Source: VRUE01 sp963837695
Lineage (GTDB): Bacteria > Actinomycetota > Thermoleophilia > Solirubrobacterales > 70-9
DNA length: 64,000 nt
Assembly (NCBI GenBank): GCA_963837695.1
Contig: CAWINZ010000005.1
Coordinates: forward strand, 1,798,001 to 1,862,000
Direction: 5' to 3'
A program made the translations under genes and the position numbers. The notes below the pieces were generated by a model that was given only the letters and a program-made list of their open reading frames with translations, was not told the DNA's origin and searched no databases. Numbering within the stretch: position 1 is the stretch's first letter; every line of letters begins with the position of its first letter. This document shows, piece after piece, positions 23,907 through 31,055 of this stretch.

Positions 23907-23986
23907 TGGGTTCGGGAGGGCGAGCGACGCGGGGGTGGTTCAGGGACGGGGGGTGGCATAGGGACGGGTTGAACCGTGTAAGGGGT

Positions 23987-24730
23987 ATGGAGAAGAAGTG
24001 GGACGTTTCAGCGGGCTCGCTCGTCTTGTCAGGCGTGGACGTGATGGCAGGGCAGACATCGATGGCGCCGGTGCGCGAGACGTTGAGCCGAGATCGGGAG
24101 CTGGTGCGGTTCGTCGGGCGGCATGGGGCGGTCTCGATCGAGCACGTCATGGCGAGGATGGGCGTCGGGCGTACGGCTGCCTATCGGAGGGTTGCGGCCT
24201 GCATAGAGCGCGGGCTGCTGGGGCGCCTTGACCTGGTGCGCGACGAGCCGAGCCTTTTGCGGGCGACTCGCATCGGCCTGCGCTACGCCGGGCTTGGCCT
24301 TGGCGTCGCCGTCGTCTCGCCCGGCTCCGTCGACCACTGGCTGCGCTGCGCATCCACCGCTCTGCTGCTCGGCGAGGAGTTTGGGCCCGAGCGAGTGCTG
24401 AGCGAGCGCGAGCTGCGCCTGTTCGAGCGGATCGAGGGACAAGCGATTGCGAGCGCCAAGGTTGGCGAGCTTCCCGATGGCGCGGCGCGCTTGCACCGTC
24501 CTGATTTGGCGGTCCTCACCGACGAGCGCCCGATCGCGATCGAGGTCGAGCTGACCCCCAAGGCCCCGCAACGACTTGAGCAACTGATCCGCGCCTGGCG
24601 ACGGGCGAGCTGGGTTGCCGAGGTCCGCTACCTCTGCGCGCCGGGGGCGACCCGGCGCGCAGTCGAGCGGGCGGTTGAAAAGACCCGCGCCCAGGAGCGC
24701 ATCCAAATCGAGGAGGTAGTGCCGCGATGA
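23987..24730 (+). CDS. Replication-relaxation/MobC-like winged-helix protein
   Basis: 247 residues from ATG 23987 with AGGGG close upstream; a TTG 18 bp earlier is possible. A winged-helix N-domain (LVRFVGRHGAVSIEHVMARM then GVGRTAAYRRVAACIERGLL) is followed by an alpha/beta nuclease-like domain with HRPDLAVL...PIAIEVELTPKAP, the pattern of the replication-relaxation family in actinobacterial mobile elements. Conserved Asp and Glu-x-Glu suggest restriction-endonuclease-like metal binding. The stop overlaps the TraG-like gene. It may be the DNA-processing protein for this module, which has no classical relaxase. Confidence 0.65.
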   Translation: MEKKWDVSAGSLVLSGVDVMAGQTSMAPVRETLSRDRELVRFVGRHGAVSIEHVMARMGVGRTAAYRRVAACIERGLLGRLDLVRDEPSLLRATRIGLRYAGLGLGVAVVSPGSVDHWLRCASTALLLGEEFGPERVLSERELRLFERIEGQAIASAKVGELPDGAARLHRPDLAVLTDERPIAIEVELTPKAPQRLEQLIRAWRRASWVAEVRYLCAPGATRRAVERAVEKTRAQERIQIEEVVPR

Positions 24731-26382
24731 AACACAGACCCAAAATCGCCCCGCTTGAGGTCAGCTCGCACTTGTGGTCCGTATTCGGGCCGTTCGTCGC
24801 CGGGCTGGCGCTCGGCTTCGCCGTCCTGGTGGTGCTGCGCCTGTTGCGCCTGCGCTGGACCTGGGGACTCTTGGGAGCGCCCGTCGCCTATCTGGTCTGG
24901 CTGTTTGACTGGCAGCTCGGGCTGGTGCTGATGACGGCCAGCGCCATGAGTGCCGGCGCCGGCTTCTACTGGCACCTGCAGGACACCGAGCGCGGCGGCG
25001 AGGAGGCAGACAGGGCGCGCAACGCGGTTGGCCCGCTGAATGCCGCCATCTACTGGTGGGCCAGAAAGCAACTCGGCGAGCAGCGGGTGCGCCCGACGCG
25101 AAAGAACGCCCTGGGGCGCGTAAGCGGGGACTGGCTGGCGCTCGGCAAGACCCGCAAGAGAGCCGTCTACCACGTCCCGTTCGGATACTCGCGCGGCGTT
25201 CACTCGTTGGTGATCGGCGCGACGGGCTCGGGCAAGACCGTCACCCAGGCCGCCATTGCCCAGGCCCACATCCTTGCCGGTCTGCCGGCAATCGTGATCG
25301 ACCCCAAGGGCGACCGCTACCTGCGCCACATCCTCCAAGAGGCGGCGAAGCACACCGGAGCCCGCTTCCGGGCCTGGTCGCCAGGCGGTCGCGCCATCTA
25401 CAACCCCTTCGCGCGCGGCGGGCCGACCGAGACCACCGACAAGGCACTCGCCGGGCATCGCTGGTCAGAGCCCCACTACGAGTTGGCGACCCAGCGCCTG
25501 CTCCTGTACGTCCTGAAAACGATGAAGGCGGCGGGGAAGTGGCCGCCCACCATCTCGGAGATCGTCCGCCACATGGACCCCGACCGGCTCGACCTGCTGG
25601 CCTCTGAGGTCGGCGGCGACTTTGGGGCGAGCGTGTCCGACTACGTCGATGGCCTCTCGGCTCGTGGGCGCTCAGATCTCGGCGGCGGTCGTGACCGTCT
25701 TGCCGTTCTCGCAGACGGGGAGCTCGGGCCTCGTTTGGACCCGGCCCTCGGGGATGGGCCGCAGATCGACCTGGCAGAGTCGCTGGGAGCGGGAGACGTC
25801 GTCTACTTTCACATCGACGCCGACCGCTTCCCCGCTGCCTCGCAGTTGCTCGGCGCGGCCCTGGTGATCGACCTCGTCGGGCTGACCGCCCAGATGCAGG
25901 GGAGCAAGTCGGGCGCGCTGCTTGTGATCGATGAGTTTGCGGCGCTCGCTGCCGGACAGGTGGCGCGACTCTTTCAGCGCGGCCGTGGCGCTGCGTTGAG
26001 CGTCGTGCTCGGGACGCAGAGCCTCGCCGACCTTCGCGGCGCACAGCCCGAAGACGACTCCGACACGCTGACCGAGCAGGTGCTGACGAACGTCGAGTTT
26101 GCAGTCGTCCACCGTGAGGCCGATCCCGACTCGGCCGAGCGCATGGCGAGGATGGCCGGCACGCGGCCGTCTTGGTCGACGACGGAGAAGACCGGCGGGG
26201 TTCGCGACGGCTGGTTCACCCCGCGCGAAGGGACCCGCACCAGAGCGCGCGAGTTCGTCGTCATGCCCGATCAGATCAAGCGCCTGCGCACCGGGGAAGC
26301 CGTCCTGATCAACCCGACCGCGAAGAAGACGGGGGAGATCGTGCGGATCTTCCCGCCGAGGGAGTTGGGCGGCGGTGGCTAA
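24727..26382 (+). CDS. TraG/VirD4-like type IV coupling ATPase
   Basis: 551 residues. Three N-terminal hydrophobic segments (FVAGLALGFAVLVVLRL, WGLLGAPVAYLVWLFDW and LGLVLMTASAMSAGAGF) precede Walker A IGATGSGKTVTQ (about residues 163-172). Walker B ALLVIDEFAALAAG is near 400 and the RecA-like motif VVLGTQSLADL near 425. Coupling proteins bring relaxase-DNA to a secretion channel using ATP. No channel genes lie nearby, so the element is probably mobilisable, not self-transmissible. Start overlaps the preceding stop (ATGA). Confidence 0.87.
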   Translation: MKHRPKIAPLEVSSHLWSVFGPFVAGLALGFAVLVVLRLLRLRWTWGLLGAPVAYLVWLFDWQLGLVLMTASAMSAGAGFYWHLQDTERGGEEADRARNAVGPLNAAIYWWARKQLGEQRVRPTRKNALGRVSGDWLALGKTRKRAVYHVPFGYSRGVHSLVIGATGSGKTVTQAAIAQAHILAGLPAIVIDPKGDRYLRHILQEAAKHTGARFRAWSPGGRAIYNPFARGGPTETTDKALAGHRWSEPHYELATQRLLLYVLKTMKAAGKWPPTISEIVRHMDPDRLDLLASEVGGDFGASVSDYVDGLSARGRSDLGGGRDRLAVLADGELGPRLDPALGDGPQIDLAESLGAGDVVYFHIDADRFPAASQLLGAALVIDLVGLTAQMQGSKSGALLVIDEFAALAAGQVARLFQRGRGAALSVVLGTQSLADLRGAQPEDDSDTLTEQVLTNVEFAVVHREADPDSAERMARMAGTRPSWSTTEKTGGVRDGWFTPREGTRTRAREFVVMPDQIKRLRTGEAVLINPTAKKTGEIVRIFPPRELGGGG

Positions 26383-26587
26383 GAAGCTCGCCGCGTCGAT
26401 CCCGAGGATCGCCCTGACGCCGCCCGAGGCGGCGGCGGCCATCGGCGTGGGGCCGGACTTCTTCGATCAGAACGTCGCGCCGGAGCTTCGCCTGATCCGG
26501 CGCGGCCGCAAGCGCCTCATCCCGGTCACGGAGCTTGAACGCTGGACGGCCGAGAACGCCAGTCGCGCACTTCGGGAGATGGCGTGA
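26375..26587 (+). CDS. Excisionase-like HTH protein
   Basis: 70 residues from GTG 26375, overlapping the coupling-protein gene by 8 bp. A MerR/Xis-type helix-turn-helix (RIALTPPEAAAAIGVGPDFF ... RRGRKRLIPVTELERWTAEN) is clear. Such proteins act as excisionases or repressors in integrative elements. Its genetic distance from the integrase (1.1 kb) is compatible with either role. Confidence 0.75.
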   Translation: MAKKLAASIPRIALTPPEAAAAIGVGPDFFDQNVAPELRLIRRGRKRLIPVTELERWTAENASRALREMA

Positions 26588-26654
26588 CCTTCGCGCTGCT
26601 CCGCGAGGTCTCGACTGCGCGAGACCCGGCGCAGCTTCTAGGCTCCTCGCAGTC

Positions 26655-26852
26655 ATGGATACCTCCGAGCAGAAAGCCCGCAAAGACTTGCGGCGCACTC
26701 AGTCCAATTTCGAGCGGAAGCTCGGGGAGGCCCACGCAGAACGCCTCGCGAGCTTCAAGCGGGCGCAGAAGGCCGGGCTTTCACTCCGGGACATTTCAGA
26801 GGAGGTCGGCTTGCACTGGACCCGAATCGGGGAAATTCTCCGAGGCGAGTAG
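26655..26852 (+). CDS. Small HTH protein, paralogue of the 58146 protein
   Basis: 65 residues from ATG 26655. A charged N-terminal helix (MDTSEQKARKDLRRTQSNFE) is followed by a resolvase-like HTH (LSLRDISEEVGLHWTRIGEI). The C-terminal half is closely similar to the protein at 58146 (ATLREIGEATGLHWTRIREI). It begins a three-gene regulator cassette that occurs in both mobile elements. Confidence 0.65.
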   Translation: MDTSEQKARKDLRRTQSNFERKLGEAHAERLASFKRAQKAGLSLRDISEEVGLHWTRIGEILRGE

Positions 26853-26860
26853 ACCTTGCT

Positions 26861-26876
26861 GTAGGAGAAGTCCTAC
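26861..26876. promoter_or_regulatory. Hyphenated palindrome GTAGGA-GAAG-TCCTAC
   Basis: A 16-bp dyad just after the small HTH gene and ahead of the cassette leader. In the other element a 16-bp perfect palindrome (58362-58377) holds the same position, so both may be operators for a cassette protein. Confidence 0.45.
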
Positions 26877-26913
26877 GCCCCTGATACCCTGGGCATCGCC
26901 AAATCAAATAAGC

Positions 26914-26948
26914 GGCTCCCGGCGGCGGGTCAACGCCAACCGGGAGCC
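26914..26948 (+). promoter_or_regulatory. Conserved leader hairpin before the 97-residue protein gene
   Basis: GGCTCCCGG pairs with CCGGGAGCC around the loop segment GTCAACGCCAA. At 58507-58541 the same loop is kept while the stem reads GGCCCCCGG/CCGAGGGCC, one pair changed compensatorily and one lost. A Shine-Dalgarno ACAAGGAGG follows in both. This suggests a structured mRNA leader. Confidence 0.55.
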
Positions 26949-26973
26949 TGACCACAAGGAGGCAGTGCTCCCT

Positions 26974-27267
26974 ATGGCTGATCGCAACCCTACGGATTGC
27001 GGCGAGTCCTTTATCAGCGACTACGCCGCCGAAGAGATGAAGGCCCAGCGCATCGTTTTGGGGTTTCTGCTCGAAGAGCATCCAACCCGGCTCACGATCC
27101 CCGAGCTGTGCCGGGCGCTCTACGCGCACCCGAACGACTTCGACAGCAACGACGTGGTCGAGCGGGCGATCCGCGAGCTGGACAGCGCGGGGCTGATCCA
27201 TTGCGACGGTGGCTACGCTGTCCCGTCCCGCGCCGCGCTCTGCTTCGACCGGCTGGAGATGGACTGA
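26974..27267 (+). CDS. 97-residue winged-helix-like protein of the regulator cassette
   Basis: The protein (MADRNPTDCGESFISDYAAE...) has a probable winged-helix: IVLGFLLEEHPTRLTIPELC then RALYAHPNDFDSNDVVERAI with a final HCDGGYAVPSRAAL wing. About half of its residues are shared with the protein at 58566, including HPTRLTIPE/HPSQLTIPE and VVERAIREL. It is probably a transcription regulator. AAGGAGG lies 12 nt upstream. The stop overlaps the next ATG by one base. Confidence 0.65.
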   Translation: MADRNPTDCGESFISDYAAEEMKAQRIVLGFLLEEHPTRLTIPELCRALYAHPNDFDSNDVVERAIRELDSAGLIHCDGGYAVPSRAALCFDRLEMD

Positions 27268-27665
27268 TGGGGGTCGCCGAGCGCTTCGGCGAGAACCTAC
27301 GCCGACTTCGCAAAGCGGCCGACATCTCCCAAGAAGAGCTGGGCCTGCGCTGCTCGCTCCACCGGACCGAGATCGGTCTGCTGGAGCGAGGGGCGCGGGT
27401 CCCCCGCATTGACACGCTGATCAAGATCGCAAGTGGCCTGGGCGTGCGGGTCGACTGCAAGCTCCTCGACGGGATCAGCTGGAACCCAGCCACGACTGAA
27501 GCGGGCGGGTTTCAGATCAAGTCGCGCGCCGAGCGGCATGAAGAGTTGATGGAGCGGGCCGCCGCTCTGCGGGCGGGCCAGACAGAGACCGTGGACGCCG
27601 TCCAGTTGGTAAATGAAGCGCGCGACGAGCGGGCAGAACGTGGGCGCCGACACGAGGAATCCTGA
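27267..27665 (+). CDS. XRE-family regulator of the cassette
   Basis: 132 residues with an N-terminal XRE helix-turn-helix (ERFGENLRRLRKAADISQEE then LGLRCSLHRTEIGLLERGAR). An unusual C-terminal half (ISWNPATTEAGGFQIKSRAE then RHEELMERAAALR) follows. It is about 80 percent identical by eye to the protein at 59.0 kb, the highest similarity between the two elements. It probably controls integration and transfer genes. The stop overlaps the integrase start, coupling the two. Confidence 0.85.
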   Translation: MGVAERFGENLRRLRKAADISQEELGLRCSLHRTEIGLLERGARVPRIDTLIKIASGLGVRVDCKLLDGISWNPATTEAGGFQIKSRAERHEELMERAAALRAGQTETVDAVQLVNEARDERAERGRRHEES

Positions 27666-28960
27666 TGGCTGAGGGGATTAGGAAGCGGCACTCGAAAGGT
27701 TGCAGCGCCCGCGATGGCGGGCGCTGCAACTGCAAGGCTGGCTGGGAGGCCTCGGTCTACCTGGCGCGGGAGGACCGGCGGATCACGAAATCGTTTCCAC
27801 GTGAGGCGGAAGCAAAGACCTGGCGGACCGATGCGAAGAGGGCGGCTGGGAACGGCGGCTTTGGATTGGCCTCGGGCGCGCGCGACTCGTGCACCCTCGC
27901 CGAGGGCCTGCGGTGGTTCGTCGCCGGGATGGAAGCCGGGCGGATTCGTCCGAAGGGCCGTAAGCACTACAAGCCGAACACGATCCGCTCCTACGAGCGC
28001 GCCGTGCGAGTTCACATCGAGCCGTCGAGGCTGGCGGGCGTTGGGGTGGGCGAGCTTCGCCGCCGCGACCTTCAGGACTTCGCCGACGAGATGCTTGCTT
28101 CCGGGCTCTCGGTGAACACGGTCAGCAACGTCCTCAATCCGATCCAGACCTTCTATCGCTGGAAGATCGACCGCGACGAGCTGACCTACAACCCGTCTGC
28201 TCGGACCGACCTGCCGAGCGACGTTTCTGCGCGCCCATCTCGGATCGCCGCCCCGGCCGAAGCGGCGGCCCTGCTCGCGGCCCTACCCGCCGAGGACCGC
28301 CCGGTCTGGGCGACGGCCTTCTACGCTGGTCTACGCCGTGGGGAGTTGCAGGCACTCCGGGTCTGCGACGTAGACCTTGACGCGAACCTGATCGCCGTCG
28401 AGCGTGGCTGGGATCAGGTCGAGGGCGTGATCGAGCCGAAGTCGCGCGCCGGGTGGCGCAGCGTGCCGATGCTGGCGATCCTTCGCGACTACCTGGACGA
28501 CCACCTGCGCACGGCTGGCCGGAGCGGGGAGGCCCTGATTTTCGGGCGCACCGCCGCCCAGGCGTTCTACGCATCAACGGTTGACGGACGCGCAAAGCGC
28601 GCCTGGGAGGCGGCGAACGAGCGCGAGCGGGAACTTGCCACCGACGAGGGCCGCGAGCCCGATCTGCTCCGGCCGATCAGCCTGCACATGTGCCGACACA
28701 CCTTCGCCTCGCTGCTGATCGACTCCGGGGCCAACCCGAAAGCGATCCAGGAGTTCATGGGCCACTCGAAAATCCACACGACCTTCGACGCCTACGGCCA
28801 CCTGCTTCCCGGCAGCCACGACGAGGTCCGCGAGCGGATGGACGCCTATTTATCGCGCTGGTCGGGCGAATCCAAAGACAGGCATTCGTCAAGAGGCGAG
28901 ACCGAGATCCGAAAAGATGCCGAAGGCGAGATCTTCGATGCGCTCGATCCGTTGCTGTAG
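27665..28960 (+). CDS. Tyrosine-type site-specific integrase
   Basis: 431 residues. An N-terminal Cys-rich arm-binding segment (SKGCSARDGGRCNCKAGWEA) and a SAM-like core-binding domain (residues about 100-190) precede the catalytic domain. Its catalytic residues are Arg in YAGLRRGELQAL, the His-x-x-Arg box MCRHTFASLL, His in FMGHSKIHTTFDAY and the nucleophile Tyr of DAYGHL. It should catalyse integration at the att-like repeat (copy D lies about 0.9 kb downstream). It is the only recombinase between copies B and D, so it could also mobilise the B-C module. Confidence 0.94.
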   Translation: MAEGIRKRHSKGCSARDGGRCNCKAGWEASVYLAREDRRITKSFPREAEAKTWRTDAKRAAGNGGFGLASGARDSCTLAEGLRWFVAGMEAGRIRPKGRKHYKPNTIRSYERAVRVHIEPSRLAGVGVGELRRRDLQDFADEMLASGLSVNTVSNVLNPIQTFYRWKIDRDELTYNPSARTDLPSDVSARPSRIAAPAEAAALLAALPAEDRPVWATAFYAGLRRGELQALRVCDVDLDANLIAVERGWDQVEGVIEPKSRAGWRSVPMLAILRDYLDDHLRTAGRSGEALIFGRTAAQAFYASTVDGRAKRAWEAANERERELATDEGREPDLLRPISLHMCRHTFASLLIDSGANPKAIQEFMGHSKIHTTFDAYGHLLPGSHDEVRERMDAYLSRWSGESKDRHSSRGETEIRKDAEGEIFDALDPLL

Positions 28961-29734
28961 CACCTTCGTGAGCGTTTCCGTCTGCTCCATGTCGAAGGCA
29001 CTGTTGAGGTTCTCCGCTTCGCCATGCAGCCGCACCCACAGGGAGCCATCGAATTTTCGTCCGATGTTGATCACGCCGGGGGACACGGATTCGTGATGGG
29101 CGATGCGATCACGGACAGACTTCGCGCCCGCGCGCTCGCCGATCAGCTGCTCGACGTTCGCTGCTGCGAGTCGCTTTTTCACCCTTCGGGAGGCTGCAAG
29201 CGGCTTTTTCCCAGCGATTGTCGAAGCCAGCGTTCGGAACCGCTGACCATCGGTCTTGAAGTAGGCGGAGGTGGCTCCAGCCAGGTACTCCAGCGTTCGA
29301 CGGCACGCGAATTCCAACGCCTGGTATTCCGCCAGTAGCGGCCGGCTGTGGAGGCTCATCGTTGAGTTCCGCTCCCCGAGAAGGGCGTCCTCGTACTGCG
29401 CGGCGATTGCCGTAATTTCGCCCTCAAGCTGCTCGATTCGATCTAGGTGGTGCCGCGTGATCGCAAGGCCCTCGCGGAAGTCCCCGAAGATCCGCTCCTT
29501 CATCTCGGCCCCCCAATCCCTCTTTCCCTGCTTGGGCTCCAAGTGCTGCACCGACCGAGGTTCGGTCTGGAGGTGCTCCCAGATCGAGTTGAGCTTCTCG
29601 TCCGAAATCGCTGCGCTGCCGGGCTTTGCGAGATCCTTGAAGGCCTCCTCCGCCACAAGGGCTGAGAGCAGCATTTCCTTATGGATCTCGCTCATCTCAT
29701 CCACAGCTGGAAAGCGTCTCAGATGCTCAGCCAA
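28889..29734 (-). CDS. Cargo protein with a HEPN-like RxxxxH motif
   Basis: 281 residues, convergent with the integrase and overlapping its last 72 bp. The protein is helical throughout. Near residue 210 it carries SVRDRIAHHESVSPGVINIG, an R-x4-H pattern as in HEPN ribonucleases. Codon use is less G+C-rich than the neighbours, suggesting separate acquisition. The family is not recognised and HEPN membership is an inference from the motif and fold. As a cargo gene next to attR it could serve defence or anti-competition. Confidence 0.55.
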   Translation of the reverse strand: MAEHLRRFPAVDEMSEIHKEMLLSALVAEEAFKDLAKPGSAAISDEKLNSIWEHLQTEPRSVQHLEPKQGKRDWGAEMKERIFGDFREGLAITRHHLDRIEQLEGEITAIAAQYEDALLGERNSTMSLHSRPLLAEYQALEFACRRTLEYLAGATSAYFKTDGQRFRTLASTIAGKKPLAASRRVKKRLAAANVEQLIGERAGAKSVRDRIAHHESVSPGVINIGRKFDGSLWVRLHGEAENLNSAFDMEQTETLTKVLQQRIERIEDLAFGIFSDLGLAS

Positions 29735-29789
29735 GAGGCTGACTAGGCGCGCGGCGGCCCCAGCTTGATCGTGCCGCCGGTGCTGGCTG

Positions 29790-29799
29790 ACTGTGGCAC
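29790..29799 (+). repeat. Single ACTGTGGCAC arm-type site candidate near copy D
   Basis: The decamer matches those inside copies B and C and lies 77 bp before copy D, on the inner side of the integrase-bearing module. The rest of 29735-29875 holds nothing else I recognise. Confidence 0.4.
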
Positions 29800-29875
29800 G
29801 GCGGTCCTCGGGGCGATCCGCGAGGTCGCTTTTGCGGGCACGTTGAACGCTACATTTGGCTCTAACAAGCCCTCT

Positions 29876-29936
29876 CCAACAGAAAACGCCCCACCGGGGA
29901 GGCGGGGCGTTTCTGGGGTTACTACAGGGAGGAGAG
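29876..29936. repeat. 61-bp att-like repeat, copy D
   Basis: Identical to copies B and C over 61 bp. The right flank differs from B and C but resembles that of degenerate copy A after dxs (GTATCTCT, TATG, TCCG in the same order). It is thus the probable right boundary with chromosomal DNA. Confidence 0.8.
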
Positions 29937-30248
29937 ATATGTATCTCTATATATGTGGATCCGTGGGAGGTAGGAGAGCCCTATATGTGTCGCGGCGGGA
30001 GTTGATGGGAGTCAACTGCCATATGAGCGACGCCAGGCTCAACCAGGAAGTTCTTGTTTGCCCTTTATCGATCCTCTCTCGCGAATCCTTGAATCAAGAT
30101 ACGAACATACGTGCGATTTGTCTGTGAGGCGAGTCACAGAGGGCTTTTGGACGCCCCTGAGCCCGCCTGAAGCGATTGTTCTACCCAATTCTAAGGTGTC
30201 GCTAAACATCTGGCAAGGGTTTCTTATGGATTGCCAGATGGACGGCTG
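29937..30248. other. Gene-free stretch before tlyA
   Basis: More A+T-rich than its surroundings (TATATATG, CATATGAGC, ACATACG segments) and with a small palindrome AGAGATATGTATCTCT beside copy D. No protein frame is convincing. It may contain remnants of the original integration site or promoter DNA. Confidence 0.4.
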
Positions 30249-30254
30249 TACCGT
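30249..30254 (+). promoter_or_regulatory. Leaderless-type -10 box (TACCGT) of tlyA
   Basis: TACCGT lies 6 nt before the GTG at 30261. Confidence 0.45.
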
Positions 30255-30260
30255 TCCTGC

Positions 30261-31055
30261 GTGGCGAAGACCGGCTCCAAAGCACGAATAGACGCCGTTT
30301 TGGCCGAGCGGGGCCTCTTTCCGTCGCGCTCGGCCGCTGCGGGCGCTGTTCGTGCCGGCGAGGTCCGCGTCGGCCAGGACGGGCCGGTAGCGCTCCGACC
30401 CAGCCAGCTGGTCGACCCGGAGGCCGATTTTCGCCTCGAGCAGGGACCGCGCTTCGTTTCCCGCGGCGGAATCAAGCTCGACAACGCGATCGAGAGCCTC
30501 GGCGTCGATGTCGCCGGGCGCGACTGCCTCGACACCGGTGCCTCGACCGGCGGCTTCACCGACTGCCTCCTGCAGCGCGGCGCCGCGCACGTTGCCGCCC
30601 TCGACGTCGCCTACGGCCAGATCGACCTGCGCATGCGCGAGGATCCGCGCGTGACCGTGATCGAGCGGCTCAATGCCCGCATGCTTTCGCCCGCCGACCT
30701 GCCGTTCAGGCCGGACCTGGCCGCCGTCGACGTGTCCTTCATCTCGCTGACCAAGGTGCTGCCGGCCGTCGCCCGTTGCCTGGCGCCCGGCGGCGAGGTT
30801 CTGGCCATGGTCAAGCCCCAGTTCGAGCTCGGTCGCGCCCGGGTCCACAAGGGTGTCGTGCGGGATGCGGCTGATCGCCACGAGGCGATTCTCTCCGTGG
30901 CCGCCGCCGCGGGCGAACTCGGGCTGCCCGTGCGCGGTGTGGCTTCCTCCGGGCTGCCCGGTCCCAAGGGCAACCGCGAGACCTTCGTCTGGTGCGGGGG
31001 CGATGGGGAGCCCCTGGCCGATCTCCTCGGCGCCGTCCGCGAGGTCGATCCGTGA
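30261..31055 (+). CDS. tlyA: TlyA family 16S/23S rRNA 2'-O-methyltransferase
   Basis: 264 residues from GTG 30261, consistent with the N-terminal S4 domain start (KARIDAVLAERGLFPSRSAA). After the S4 RNA-binding domain (residues 5-65), the FtsJ-like methyltransferase domain has DTGASTGGFTDCLLQRGA as the SAM site, then AVDVSFISL and VKPQFELGR with the catalytic Lys. TlyA methylates cytidines in both rRNAs and confers capreomycin sensitivity in mycobacteria. It overlaps nadK (GTGA). In many bacteria it follows dxs directly, so its separation here marks an insertion. Confidence 0.95.
   Translation: MAKTGSKARIDAVLAERGLFPSRSAAAGAVRAGEVRVGQDGPVALRPSQLVDPEADFRLEQGPRFVSRGGIKLDNAIESLGVDVAGRDCLDTGASTGGFTDCLLQRGAAHVAALDVAYGQIDLRMREDPRVTVIERLNARMLSPADLPFRPDLAAVDVSFISLTKVLPAVARCLAPGGEVLAMVKPQFELGRARVHKGVVRDAADRHEAILSVAAAAGELGLPVRGVASSGLPGPKGNRETFVWCGGDGEPLADLLGAVREVDP

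Noticed and set aside
28889..29734. Assigning this gene to a named abortive-infection family
   Set aside because: Only the R-x4-H motif supports it; no family signature is recognisable, so it is kept as an inference.
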